Positions 9,351-18,344 of a stretch of DNA of 64,000 bases are shown one piece after another. Positions within the stretch are counted from its first letter, which is position 1. Every line of letters starts with the position of its first letter. Position numbers and translations under genes: made by a program. Under the pieces are notes generated by a model. That model was not told the origin of the DNA. It searched no databases and was given only the letters and a program-made list of their open reading frames with translations. This stretch comes from Spongiimicrobium salis. GTDB lineage: Bacteria; Bacteroidota; Bacteroidia; Flavobacteriales; Flavobacteriaceae. The DNA lies in the NCBI RefSeq assembly GCF_043678055.1, contig NZ_JBHEQA010000001.1, positions 1,240,001-1,304,000 on the forward strand, read 5' to 3'.

Positions 9351-10466
9351 TTATTTCTCAAAAAATATGGCAAAAGTCTCATCGGCCACACCATCGCCAT
9401 CAAAATCAAACTCTTCCGAAATATTAAACGCATTGCCATTTACATTGATCATCCCATCAAACAGTAATTCTCCTTCTCCTGGTTCATAGGTATCGGAATA
9501 TACTACTTCCCCATTTTCGTTTTCGGAATATTCATACTCCACAATGGTCAAACGGGATTCATTACCTACAAAAGCCCAAAACCCTGTACTGGTGTATACT
9601 TCCGTGACTTCATCTTTATAAATAGCTTCACAGGCTTCTTCACTTGCGCCATAGTTCAATTCCGTTTCCCTTGAGGTTTCAGTATAGCTATACGTACCAT
9701 CTGCTCTGAAAATTAATATTCCGCTTTCTAGCGTCTCACAATCATCAACAGACAATTCTTCCTGACTTTGGCAAAAAAGAGAAAAAGAATCACAACTTTC
9801 TTCTCCGGGTATGACCACCCTATCCATTCCTTCATAATTCTCTTCTTGTCGCACTATATTCCATTCACCAACCAAGGCGTTGTTGCCTCCCCAGCTTTCC
9901 ACAGTAACACAGATTTCCTGAGGCGCACTGATATTTCCTTCTGCATCATAAACACAAAGTTCATAGCAAAAAGTTCCTGGGGGAATCTGCGTTCCAAAAT
10001 CCACATCCAAGGTCAAATCATCGGTTTTGGCGGCAAGGTTTCTTTCTTTTTTTCCAAAAGAACGAAATGATTTCTTAAAGGTATTGGAAGGAGCATTCGC
10101 AGCCACATCGATATCATAATAACTGTCGGCAGCACTACCATCGTTTGTTTTAAACTGAATATATGCCCCTACAACTTCACCGTCGGAACTTAATGGAATA
10201 CTAAAGCCTTCATTCAAATAGGCCGTACCCTTTGCATTGGACAGGTCCAAACTAATGCCATTATTGGGTGTAGGAAGCTCTCCTGTATTCTTTGTACCTC
10301 CGGGAATAACTACATTGTCAGAAACCATATTTGCTTCCAGGGGTGTACTTTCCAATTGGGTAACCTCTTCTCCTTCTGGATCATTGGGCGCATTGGTATC
10401 ATCTTTGCTACAAGAGGCAAGGATAATCATTGCTGCAAGAGCAGCACTTCTCATGATTTGTTTCAT
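9351..10466 (-). CDS. Lipoprotein of unknown function with lipocalin-like C-terminal half
   Basis: 371 residues with a clear lipoprotein signal (MIILASC, then SKDD). Residues about 40-200 are beta-rich (SIPLSSDGEVVGAYIQFK, PPGTFCYELCVYDAEGNIS), reminiscent of an extracellular immunoglobulin-like fold. From about 205 (GEWNIVRQEENYEG) there is the GxW start and FRADGTYSYTE pattern of flavobacterial lipocalin-like lipoproteins, with a cluster of cysteines (CDSFSLFCQSQ, DDCETLESG, EACEA). It ends in a calcium-site-like DFDGDGVADE. Probably anchored in the outer membrane. Function unknown; single gene with its own terminator. Confidence 0.8.
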   Translation of the reverse strand: MKQIMRSAALAAMIILASCSKDDTNAPNDPEGEEVTQLESTPLEANMVSDNVVIPGGTKNTGELPTPNNGISLDLSNAKGTAYLNEGFSIPLSSDGEVVGAYIQFKTNDGSAADSYYDIDVAANAPSNTFKKSFRSFGKKERNLAAKTDDLTLDVDFGTQIPPGTFCYELCVYDAEGNISAPQEICVTVESWGGNNALVGEWNIVRQEENYEGMDRVVIPGEESCDSFSLFCQSQEELSVDDCETLESGILIFRADGTYSYTETSRETELNYGASEEACEAIYKDEVTEVYTSTGFWAFVGNESRLTIVEYEYSENENGEVVYSDTYEPGEGELLFDGMINVNGNAFNISEEFDFDGDGVADETFAIFFEK

Positions 10467-10568
10467 ACTGTTGTTGTTTGTTTTGGTTTTTAAGTTGAAT
10501 GCCTAACGCAAATTGAGGAGTCTATATTGTAACCCCAATTAAATTTTTGAGAGCAATGCTATTGTCCC

Positions 10569-10597
10569 TTGAAAAACCATCAAAAACCGTAGTTTTG
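10569..10597 (+). promoter_or_regulatory. Bacteroidota-type promoter for dxs
   Basis: TTG at 10569-10571, 18 bp, then TAGTTTTG at 10590-10597, fitting TTG-N17-23-TAnnTTTG. Transcription would begin about 10-15 bases before the GTG start, giving a very short leader. Confidence 0.6.
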
Positions 10598-10615
10598 TAG
10601 TTCATTTTTTTTACC

Positions 10616-12385
10616 GTGCAAAAAAACCTTCTTTCCGGCATACATTCCCCTAATGATCTTCGCAGGTTGCGCCCTGAGGAATTGCCCCTACTCGCCAAGG
10701 AATTAAGAGCGTTCATTATAGATATTGTCTCCGTAAAAGAAGGGCATTTAGGTGCAAGTTTAGGCGTTGTTGAACTTACCATTGCCCTGCACTATTGCTT
10801 TGACACCCCAAACGACAAGCTTATTTGGGATGTGGGGCATCAGGCATATGGACATAAAATTTTGACGGGGCGCAAAGCCATTTTTGAAACCAATAGGCAG
10901 TTTGGAGGCATTAGCGGATTTCCTAAACGTAGTGAAAGCCTATATGACGATTTTGGAACAGGACATAGTTCCACCTCCATATCTGCTATTTTGGGTATGG
11001 CCATTGCTTCCCAATTAAAAGGAGAAGACAAGCAACATATCGCCGTAATTGGGGATGCCTCGATTGCCAGCGGCATGGCATTCGAAGGACTAAACCATGC
11101 AGGAGTTACCAATGCCAATATCCTTATTATCCTCAATGACAATGCTATTGGCATTGATCCCAGTGTAGGGGCCTTAAAAAAATACCTGACCAATGTTAAA
11201 AAGGGTACAGCTAAGGATGAAAATATTTTTGAATGCCTCAATTTTGACTATTCCGGTCCTATTGATGGACATGACCTTGCGGCCGTGATCAATGAATTAG
11301 AGCGGTTAAAGCACGTAAAGGGTCCCAAATTTTTACATCTCATTACTACTAAGGGAAAAGGACTCAAAAAAGCGGAAGAAAATCAAGTGACCTATCACGC
11401 CCCAGGTAAATTTGATAAACAAACCGGTGACCTTCTCCCAAAAAATGTGGACAACGAACCTCCGAAATATCAGGATGTGTTTGGGCATACGCTCGTGGAA
11501 CTGGCACTAAAAAACCAAAAAATTGTAGGGATCACTCCGGCAATGCCAACAGGGAGTTCCTTAAAATTTATGATGGAAGAAATCCCGGACCGCGCCTTTG
11601 ACGTTGGTATTGCCGAACAACATGCGGTTACCTTGGCCGCAGGCATGGTTACCGAAGGGTTGATTCCCTATTGTACAATTTATTCTACATTCCTGCAGCG
11701 CGCCTATGACCAGGTCATTCACGATGTTGCTTTGCAAAAATTACCGGTAATTTTTTGTTTGGACCGGGCAGGATTGGTGGGGCAAGACGGCCCTACACAT
11801 CATGGGGTCTTTGATATTGCTTATCTCCGCTGCATTCCCCATTTGACCATTTTTTCTCCTCTCAATGTCATGGAATTCAGAAATATGTTGTACACCGTTC
11901 AATTGGGCCTCACCCAACCCATTGTCATACGGTATCCAAGGGGAAGGGGTATTCATAGGGATTGGCAACGCCCTTTTAAGGAAATTCCATGGGGCAAAGG
12001 AGAAGAACTGCAGCAGGGAAAACGGATCGCCATCCTTTCTTTAGGGCCCATAGGTAATGAGGTCAGCGCTTTACTTTCCGAAGAAAATTTTGGGGAATCC
12101 ATTGGGCATTATAATATGCGCTTTGTAAAACCTTTGGATACATCGCTTTTGCAATCTATCTTTGAACATTATGAGCATCTCATTACTATAGAAGATGGCT
12201 GTAAAATAGGCGGCTTTGGATCGGCTATTTTGGAATATGCCAATAGTATAGCAGTTCATAAATCCATAAAGCTATTTGGTATTGATGATGTTTTTGTACC
12301 TCACGGAAGTGTTATGGAATTATACCAAATGACCACGTTGGATATGTTGTCCGTTAAAAAATATATACAATCCATTCTAAACTAG
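10616..12385 (+). CDS. dxs: 1-deoxy-D-xylulose-5-phosphate synthase
   Basis: Thiamine-diphosphate enzyme that condenses pyruvate and glyceraldehyde-3-phosphate in the first step of the MEP isoprenoid pathway. 589 residues, as usual in Bacteroidota. Visible: HLGASLGVVELTIALHY, WDVGHQAYGHKILTGR, the ThDP/Mg site GDASIASGMAFEGLNHAG near residue 146 with NDNAIGIDPSVGA, the transketolase pyrimidine domain (FDVGIAEQHAVTLAAGMV, DRAGLVGQDGPTHHG) and a C-terminal transketolase domain. The start is GTG at 10616; no upstream in-frame ATG is available, and the residues right after it (NLLSGIHSPNDLRRL) align with Dxs N-termini. The DUF3078 gene follows after 3 bp. Confidence 0.96.
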   Translation: MQKNLLSGIHSPNDLRRLRPEELPLLAKELRAFIIDIVSVKEGHLGASLGVVELTIALHYCFDTPNDKLIWDVGHQAYGHKILTGRKAIFETNRQFGGISGFPKRSESLYDDFGTGHSSTSISAILGMAIASQLKGEDKQHIAVIGDASIASGMAFEGLNHAGVTNANILIILNDNAIGIDPSVGALKKYLTNVKKGTAKDENIFECLNFDYSGPIDGHDLAAVINELERLKHVKGPKFLHLITTKGKGLKKAEENQVTYHAPGKFDKQTGDLLPKNVDNEPPKYQDVFGHTLVELALKNQKIVGITPAMPTGSSLKFMMEEIPDRAFDVGIAEQHAVTLAAGMVTEGLIPYCTIYSTFLQRAYDQVIHDVALQKLPVIFCLDRAGLVGQDGPTHHGVFDIAYLRCIPHLTIFSPLNVMEFRNMLYTVQLGLTQPIVIRYPRGRGIHRDWQRPFKEIPWGKGEELQQGKRIAILSLGPIGNEVSALLSEENFGESIGHYNMRFVKPLDTSLLQSIFEHYEHLITIEDGCKIGGFGSAILEYANSIAVHKSIKLFGIDDVFVPHGSVMELYQMTTLDMLSVKKYIQSILN

Positions 12386-12388
12386 ACC

Positions 12389-13441
12389 ATGCTAAAAAAA
12401 ATATTCCTATCTATTTTTTTTATGGTAAGTTGTTATTTCCTGCAAGGACAGGACACTACTGTAATCCGTTTTATTCAAGACAAGATCAATCATATTCCCA
12501 GGGGAGTTCAGTTGGCCAATCCACGGGTCTCCTTTAAGCATGTGAAATCCAATCGAAAAAAAGTAAAGCCTTTTAAATTTCCCTCCTTCTGGAAAAAAGA
12601 AAATAAATTGGGCGTCAATGTCAGTGAGGTTGCTTTTGTCAACTGGAATGCCGGAGGGAACAACTCTGTCTCCGGACTCGGAAATGCTGATTTTAAACGC
12701 AATTATAAATTTCGATATATCCAGTGGAACAACGATCTCAATATTCGCTATGGACTCAATGCCCAAGAGGGAAGGAAACTCCGAAAAACAGATGACGCTA
12801 TACGGATCAGTTCCACTTTTGGTTATCGTAGGGACACCATTAGCAATTGGTATTATTCGGTAAAGGCCAATTTCAACACCCAATTTTCCGAAGGGTTCAG
12901 AGATCAGGACAGAACGGTTTTAATTTCAAGGTTTATGGCTCCAGGCTACCTCTTCCTTGGAGCCGGAACCTCCTATATTACCAAAGACAACAAGTTTAAC
13001 CTTTATATTTCCCCAGTTACGCAAAAAGCCACTTTTGTCCTCGATCAAGATTTAGCCGATCAGGGAGCCTTTGGTGTTGAAAAAGCCGAGGTGGATGCCG
13101 ATGGCAATGTGGTCAAAGAGGGTGAAAACATATTCATGGAATTTGGCTTTTTGGTGACCAATACCTGGGAAACCAAACTCTACAAGAATATGCTCTTAAA
13201 ACACCGCTTAAGTTTATATACCGATTACCTGACCAGTTTTGGCAATGTAGATTTGGATTGGGAATTGAATCTAAATTTGGTGGTGAATAAATATATAAAC
13301 ACCACGATTGGCACCCAAATTATCTATGATGATGATATTTTATTTGATGAAGTTGTCGTAGATGGTGTGGTTACCCAAAATGGCACCCCCAGAATACAGT
13401 TCAAACAACTTTTGGGCGTCGGTCTCGTTTACAATTTTTAG
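12389..13441 (+). CDS. DUF3078 outer-membrane-type protein
   Basis: 350 residues with an N-terminal signal peptide (about residues 1-20, FLQGQD). The rest is beta-strand-rich with the features I associate with DUF3078: NKLGVNVSEVAFVNWNAGGNNSVSG, WNNDLNIRYG and a C-terminal FKQLLGVGLVYNF ending in phenylalanine as outer-membrane barrels do. DUF3078 proteins are common in Bacteroidota and of unknown function. It starts 3 bp after dxs, so the two are translated from one message; whether this means a role in isoprenoid or envelope metabolism is unproven. Confidence 0.85.
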   Translation: MLKKIFLSIFFMVSCYFLQGQDTTVIRFIQDKINHIPRGVQLANPRVSFKHVKSNRKKVKPFKFPSFWKKENKLGVNVSEVAFVNWNAGGNNSVSGLGNADFKRNYKFRYIQWNNDLNIRYGLNAQEGRKLRKTDDAIRISSTFGYRRDTISNWYYSVKANFNTQFSEGFRDQDRTVLISRFMAPGYLFLGAGTSYITKDNKFNLYISPVTQKATFVLDQDLADQGAFGVEKAEVDADGNVVKEGENIFMEFGFLVTNTWETKLYKNMLLKHRLSLYTDYLTSFGNVDLDWELNLNLVVNKYINTTIGTQIIYDDDILFDEVVVDGVVTQNGTPRIQFKQLLGVGLVYNF

Positions 13442-13459
13442 AGGTTCTTCTTTGACTCC

Positions 13460-14803
13460 TTACAACTGTCTTCCCATAATTTTATTATGAATGTGTACGG
13501 CAGCACTATCGGATAAGCTCGCTACATAACAGCAAGTGTTTAGGAGAATATTATAATGGGACAGTTCTGTTTTTCGATAGAATTCCGGTAAAGTCTCTAG
13601 CATTAATCGATCATAATTAGAGGCTTTATTTTCCTTTTTTCGCATTAAAGCACCCGTATATACCTCAAGAATATCGGAAATAATTTTATAGCCCGCGATT
13701 TCCTTTTCGATCACTTCCGAAGATCGATATACTTTGGCAATACTTAACTGAATGATATCCTCTATCTGCGCCGCATAGTTGCTTTTATCCAAAAGGGACA
13801 CCTTAAATTCCCCCTTCAGAATAGCCTCTTCGTTTTCAATAAAAATAGCAGTGGCATCATTGATCAGGGTATTGATGGCCAAGGCCCTTAAATAGCTCAA
13901 CCGGTCTTCCTTATGGGCAATAGCATTGTATTTTTTGGTATTGATACTATTTTTGACCAGTTTAATGAGGTATTCTAGCGCATACTCCTCAGGAATCAAC
14001 CCCAGATTAATACCATCTTCAAAATCAATGATGGTATAGCAAATATCATCTGCTGCTTCCACCAAATACGTCAAGGGGTGCCTAGAATATCCAATATCCT
14101 TTCCCTTACGTGTCTGTAACAAACCCAATTCTTCGGCAACTTCTTTAAAGGTATTTTTCTCGGATTGAAAAAACCCAAATTTTTTATCCGCAATATGTTT
14201 GGTGGGTTTCTTGGGGAGCGATTCTTTGGGGTACTTCATAAAAGCACCTAAAGTGGCATAACTCAATCGCAAACCGCCCTCAACACCTTCCTTGGACGCT
14301 GTAAGCAACTTGAATCCATTGGCATTTCCTTCAAAATCAATAATATCTTGATACTCTTTTTCAGATAAGATAGCCTTGTACGCCTTCCCTTTGCCTGTTT
14401 TAAAATACTCTCCAATGGCTTTTTCACCACTATGGCCAAAAGGAGGATTTCCAATATCGTGTGATAATGCGGCAGCAGCCACGATAGCTCCAAAATCATT
14501 GAATTGATAGCCGTGTACTTCCTTCAAATAAGGGTGTTTCTCCAACAATTTTTTACCTGCGACCCTACCCAAACTTCGTCCCACTACAGAAACTTCCAAA
14601 CTATGGGTCAAACGCGTATGCACAAAATCGGTCTTCGATAAAGGAATTACCTGCGTCTTATCTTGTAGACTTCGGAAGGCGGCCGAAAAAATAATCCGGT
14701 CATAATCCACCTCAAAACCCAAACGGGTTTCATCTTGTTCTTTGCGTAATCTTTTATGGGTGTCGCCAAAGCGTTTTAAGGAAAGTAATTGTTCCCAATT
14801 CAT
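13460..14803 (-). CDS. dgt: Deoxyguanosinetriphosphate triphosphohydrolase (dGTPase, HD fold)
   Basis: 447 residues. Hydrolyses dGTP (in some homologues other dNTPs) to the nucleoside and tripolyphosphate, helping balance dNTP pools. The HD metal site is visible: H67 in HTRLTHSLEVS and H115-D116 in ALSHDIGNPPFGHSGE, plus a later aspartate in EAADDICYTIIDFEDG. The N-terminal RFGDTHKRLRKEQDETRLGFEVDYDRIIFSAAFRSLQDKTQV block is typical of the family. Monocistronic, convergent with the DUF3078 gene 18 bp away. Confidence 0.93.
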   Translation of the reverse strand: MNWEQLLSLKRFGDTHKRLRKEQDETRLGFEVDYDRIIFSAAFRSLQDKTQVIPLSKTDFVHTRLTHSLEVSVVGRSLGRVAGKKLLEKHPYLKEVHGYQFNDFGAIVAAAALSHDIGNPPFGHSGEKAIGEYFKTGKGKAYKAILSEKEYQDIIDFEGNANGFKLLTASKEGVEGGLRLSYATLGAFMKYPKESLPKKPTKHIADKKFGFFQSEKNTFKEVAEELGLLQTRKGKDIGYSRHPLTYLVEAADDICYTIIDFEDGINLGLIPEEYALEYLIKLVKNSINTKKYNAIAHKEDRLSYLRALAINTLINDATAIFIENEEAILKGEFKVSLLDKSNYAAQIEDIIQLSIAKVYRSSEVIEKEIAGYKIISDILEVYTGALMRKKENKASNYDRLMLETLPEFYRKTELSHYNILLNTCCYVASLSDSAAVHIHNKIMGRQL

Positions 14804-14977
14804 GTATTCGAGAAATTTGGGGCTAAGATACAGGAATTGATGTGTTTTTTATGTTCTAATCTCAGAAGAAATCATACATTTAGCTTTTTTAAAAGCTACT
14901 GATATTGTGTTTCATAACCTTATGTTAACCTAAGTAAAAATTTATAGTAGCATTTTTGTGGTTATTTGATTTTTCAG

Positions 14978-17233
14978 ATGGGAGAAAATATTTATGTAAT
15001 AATGATTGTCGCTTTGGCAATCCTTGCGATTACAGATTTGATCGTAGGCGTCAGTAATGATGCCGTAAACTTTTTAAATTCTGCTATAGGCTCCAAAGCC
15101 ATTTCTTTTAAGACCATTATGATTGTGGCCAGTGCAGGAATTGCCCTTGGGGCTATGTCTTCCAGTGGAATGATGGAAGTGGCACGTAAAGGGATTTTTA
15201 ACCCCGGAGAGTTTTATTTTGATGAAATCATGATCATTTTTATGGCCGTGATGATCACGGATATTTTGCTGCTCGATTTCTTTAATACCCTGGGAATGCC
15301 CACCTCAACAACCGTTTCCATAGTTTTTGAGCTTTTAGGAGCTGCAGTGGTAATCTCATTGATTAAAATATATGGTGTTGACGGGGGATTCTCTGATCTG
15401 GGCACCTATATCAATACCGAAAAAGCAACGAGTATTATTTTGGGAATACTACTTTCTGTGGTGGTTGCCTTCTCTATAGGCGCCTTTGTACAATTTGTTT
15501 CCCGTGTATTGATCACCTTTAAATTCAACGAAAAGCCCAAATGGATAGGAGCCATTTTTGGTGGTGTTGCCATCACCGCTATTATATATTTCATTGTGGT
15601 AAAAGGCTTAAAAAGTGCTGATATCTTATCGGGCAGTATCAATGAAACTATCGCTTTATATCCAGAATTGTTCCTTTTGGGCAATATTGTTTTTTGGACC
15701 TTGATCTCTTGGTTGATTACGGTACTATCCAATATTAATATTTACAAAATCATTATTGTCTTGGGTACTTTTGCTTTGGCCATGGCCTTTGCTGGAAATG
15801 ATTTGGTGAATTTCATTGGGGTCCCTATTGCTGCTTTTCAGTCGTTTGAAGCCTGGCAAGCCTCTGGCACTGCCGCTACGGCCTATTCCATGGAAGGACT
15901 ATCCGCAGCAGTACGCACACCAACATTATTACTTCTGGCTTCAGGCGCCATTATGGTGATTACCTTGTGGTTTTCCTCTAAGGCCAAGAATGTTGTAAAG
16001 ACCAGTGTTGATCTCTCCCGACAAGATGAGGGGGACGAACGTTTTCATCCTAACTTTTTATCCCGACAAATCGTAAAATTTAGTATAAAGGCTTCGGAAA
16101 ACTTATCTGGATTACTTCCGATCAAAGTACGGGAACAACTGAATCAGAGGTTTGAAAAACCTCAGGTATACGTTCCTAAAAATAGGATTCAAGAACTTCC
16201 CGCTTTCGATTTGGTACGTGCAGCCGTAAATCTAATGGTGGCTAGTGTACTCATATCCATTGCCACTTCGTTAAAACTCCCATTGTCTACCACCTATGTG
16301 ACCTTCATGGTGGCCATGGGAACATCCTTGGCCGATAGGGCTTGGGGGCCGGAAAGTGCGGTTTACAGGGTTGCTGGAGTATTGAATGTAATTGGGGGGT
16401 GGTTTTTTACGGCGATCAGTGCTTTTACCGCAGCCGCCATTATTGCCTATTGCATTCACCTTGGAGGTATTTACGCCATAGGAGCTTTATTGACCATCGC
16501 ATTCTTATTGATTGGAAGGAACTATCTTTCGCACAATAAGAAGATGAAAGAGACCAAAGAAGAAGTAAAACTCCAGAAAACGGAAAGTAAGTCAATTTTA
16601 GGCCTTATAGATGAAAGTGCTGCCAATATTGCCTTGGCCATAAAACGTGCGAATAAAATTTACACCCTGAGTATCGATGGTTTAGCGAAACATGATATTC
16701 GTATCCTCAAGAAAAGTAAAAAGGAAATTCACAAGTTAGATGATGAAGTGGAAGAGCTTCGCAGCAACACCTATTATTTCATTAAAAATCTGGATGAATC
16801 CAATGTGGGCGCCAGTAATTTTTACATTACCGCTTTGAGCTATTTACAGGATATGATGCAGTCTTTACAGTACATCTCAAAGGCTACCCATAAACATGTA
16901 AACAATAACCACAAAAAACTTCGTTTCAATCAAATTAAAGATTTGAAAGAAACCGATGTAACCATTGAAAGTTTGTTTTCCGAAATTGAAGTCATCTTTG
17001 AGACCAAAGATTTTGCAAAATTGACCCCTCTGATTATGGACAAACAAAAATTGTTTGTCAAAATAGACGAAAAAATAGAAAAGCAAGTAGCTCGTACAAG
17101 AGCGGATGAATCCAGTCCTAAAAACACGGCCCTTTACTTTAGTCTACTGTTAGAGACTAAAGATCTACTGACCGGCACCATGAGTCTCTTGGAAATCTAT
17201 GACCAGAACGCCAATACCTCTGTTGTTGTATAA
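14978..17233 (+). CDS. PiT-family inorganic phosphate transporter fused to a PhoU-like domain
   Basis: About 751 residues. Two PiT halves are visible (VGVSNDAVNFLNSAIGS near the N-terminus; SLKLPLSTTYVTFMVAMGTSLADR and VLNVIGGWF in the second), with AFAGNDLVNFIGVPIAAF between them and about a dozen membrane helices. Residues about 530-751 form a soluble helical PhoU-like region. PiT proteins move metal-phosphate with H+ or Na+; the fused PhoU-like part may sense or gate flux. I start it at ATG 14978 (MGENIYVIMIV), since the TTG at 14966 adds only four residues. A 37-bp stretch of its 3' end (17034-17070) is copied downstream at 17345-17381. The fusion is frequent in Bacteroidota. Confidence 0.93.
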   Translation: MGENIYVIMIVALAILAITDLIVGVSNDAVNFLNSAIGSKAISFKTIMIVASAGIALGAMSSSGMMEVARKGIFNPGEFYFDEIMIIFMAVMITDILLLDFFNTLGMPTSTTVSIVFELLGAAVVISLIKIYGVDGGFSDLGTYINTEKATSIILGILLSVVVAFSIGAFVQFVSRVLITFKFNEKPKWIGAIFGGVAITAIIYFIVVKGLKSADILSGSINETIALYPELFLLGNIVFWTLISWLITVLSNINIYKIIIVLGTFALAMAFAGNDLVNFIGVPIAAFQSFEAWQASGTAATAYSMEGLSAAVRTPTLLLLASGAIMVITLWFSSKAKNVVKTSVDLSRQDEGDERFHPNFLSRQIVKFSIKASENLSGLLPIKVREQLNQRFEKPQVYVPKNRIQELPAFDLVRAAVNLMVASVLISIATSLKLPLSTTYVTFMVAMGTSLADRAWGPESAVYRVAGVLNVIGGWFFTAISAFTAAAIIAYCIHLGGIYAIGALLTIAFLLIGRNYLSHNKKMKETKEEVKLQKTESKSILGLIDESAANIALAIKRANKIYTLSIDGLAKHDIRILKKSKKEIHKLDDEVEELRSNTYYFIKNLDESNVGASNFYITALSYLQDMMQSLQYISKATHKHVNNNHKKLRFNQIKDLKETDVTIESLFSEIEVIFETKDFAKLTPLIMDKQKLFVKIDEKIEKQVARTRADESSPKNTALYFSLLLETKDLLTGTMSLLEIYDQNANTSVVV

Positions 17234-17265
17234 AGGGGTAAATACTATCCACAACAACTCTCCCC

Positions 17266-17300
17266 GCTACCGCTAGTTTACAACTAGTGGCGTCCATGAG
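17266..17300 (+). repeat. REP-like palindrome (CTAGTTTACAACTAG type)
   Basis: CCGCTACCGCTAG, TTTACAA, then CTAGTGGCG form an imperfect palindrome followed by CCATGAGTAAG. The reverse complement of 19110-19138 matches it closely (GCTACCGC, AGTTTGCAACT, GTGGC), so the two are copies of one element in opposite orientation around the RAYT remnant. Confidence 0.65.
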
Positions 17301-17306
17301 TAAGTA

Positions 17307-17346
17307 TTATATGAAGTTGCTTTTTAAAAAATAGTTGGTGCTAGTT
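17307..17346 (+). pseudogene. Duplicated 3' end of the 17701-17898 gene
   Basis: About 40 bp (TTATATGAAGTTG, then TTTTAAAAAATAGTTGGTG, CTAGTT) repeats 17879-17917, which is the last codons and stop of the small gene at 17701-17898, with two differences. No coding sequence remains upstream of it here: it abuts the REP-like palindrome. It is either a second, almost deleted copy of that gene or the footprint of a recombination event. Confidence 0.7.
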
Positions 17347-17381
17347 ATGGACAAACAAAAATTGTTTGTCAAAATAGACGA
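17345..17381 (+). repeat. 37-bp exact copy of the PiT gene's 3' region, containing a hairpin
   Basis: Identical to 17034-17070 inside the phosphate transporter gene. It contains a perfect inverted repeat, arms GACAAACAA and TTGTTTGTC separated by AAA (17350-17370). Directly after it lies a REP-like stretch (CGAAAGTTTGCAACTTCG, 17388-17405). Confidence 0.85.
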
Positions 17382-17446
17382 GTCCTCCGAAAGTTTGCAA
17401 CTTCGTACCGTCTTTGGATAAAAAAGTAATAACCGTATTTAAAACA

Positions 17447-17613
17447 CGCAACATACTCTCTCAAACCTCATTCCTCTTCCCTAATCCCTTAAAAAACACC
17501 CCTAAAGTCCCCTCAAGGGGACATCCTTATTCTTCGTACCTTCGTATAAAACCAAAACATGCTGCGCAAACCGCTACTTCACCCCTTCTTTTTAGCCTTC
17601 ATGTTAATAGGCA
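17447..17613 (+). pseudogene. Duplicated promoter and 5' end of the DUF6503-like gene
   Basis: About 165 bp closely match 20816-20985: the AACACCCCTAAAGTCCCCTC repeat, the -7-like TACCTTCG, and the first codons of the exported protein at 20927 (here ATGCTGCGCAAACCGCTACT, starting at 17559). After about 18 codons the match ends (the frame diverges past TTTTTAGCCTTCATG). It is a truncated duplicate lying right after the phosphate transporter gene, 3.36 kb upstream of the intact gene. Confidence 0.85.
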
Positions 17614-17700
17614 TCACTTATAAAGCAGTGTTCAAAATTCAAGCAAGAATACTATGGGAATATTAATAATCATTACTGCTATAGTTACGAGTTTTTTTTA

Positions 17701-17898
17701 ATGAAAAGTATTTATGTATGGGGCAAGAATGAAAAATTAATCAATACTTATATTGATAACGGTTTTACCCCTCATCATCCAGAACTTACATTTGAAGAAA
17801 ATTTGATATTAAAAAAATTTATTTTATCAATAAAGTATTTCTTTTTATTAGGTTTTTTACTTCTTATTCTAGTGCTATTATATGAAGTTGTATTTTAA
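17701..17898 (+). CDS. Small orphan protein with C-terminal membrane helix
   Basis: 65 residues: a short polar N-terminal part (MKSIYVWGKNEKLIN, TPHHPELTFEENLILKKF) and one strong hydrophobic helix near the end (FFLLGFLLLILVLLYEVVF). I do not recognise it. The base composition is more AT-rich than the flanking core genes. Its 3' end is repeated at 17307-17346. In this island of orphan genes a membrane-bound immunity protein is possible, but no motif supports that. Confidence 0.5.
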   Translation: MKSIYVWGKNEKLINTYIDNGFTPHHPELTFEENLILKKFILSIKYFFLLGFLLLILVLLYEVVF

Positions 17899-18030
17899 AA
17901 AATAGTTGGTGCTAGTTTTCGATCCGGTATTGCCATGAGTGAGCATTGATAATATAAAACAAGAACGCGCTTGATTTCTTATTCATTTGTCAATATGCTG
18001 ATTTCTGTATACTTTGTGTTATTTCAAAAT

Positions 18031-18264
18031 ATGAATTATAAAATCTTTATCGGTACCATGAATAATCTAAGTTTACATTCAAAAGGCAGAAAGGATCATG
18101 TTCAAATTCTTAAAGAACAAGAATTGAAAGCAAAAGAAGAACTAAAACGAACCCACAAAAATCAAGGAAAAAAGAAATCTGCTATAAAACAATGGATTAT
18201 TGAACTTAAGCATAAAATTAAATGGGCTAAAGAAAATCTTTATTTAAATAAAAGAGGAAGGTAA
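18031..18264 (+). CDS. Hypothetical basic protein or toxin-tip remnant
   Basis: An open frame ending at 18264; ATG at 18031 (MNYKIFIGTMNNL) or 18058 gives 77 or 68 residues, and the frame is open back to about 17971 without a good start. The product is very lysine-rich and helical (KEQELKAKEELKRTHKNQGK, IIELKHKIKWAKENLY, ending NKRGR). It precedes a lipoprotein gene by 80 bp. It may be a complete small gene, or the C-terminal end of a toxin whose 5' part is lost, paired with the downstream gene as immunity. I cannot decide between them. Confidence 0.4.
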   Translation: MNYKIFIGTMNNLSLHSKGRKDHVQILKEQELKAKEELKRTHKNQGKKKSAIKQWIIELKHKIKWAKENLYLNKRGR

Positions 18265-18344
18265 TTTATTAGACTGTAGACATGAAGTGTTAATCATAAT
18301 AATATAGTTTCTTATGTTATACGTAATTTCAAAAATCTTTAAGT

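Noticed and set aside
17414..17623. A 69-codon frame over the duplicated promoter region
   Set aside because: It translates the dispersed repeat and the copied promoter out of frame with the gene fragment; not protein-like.
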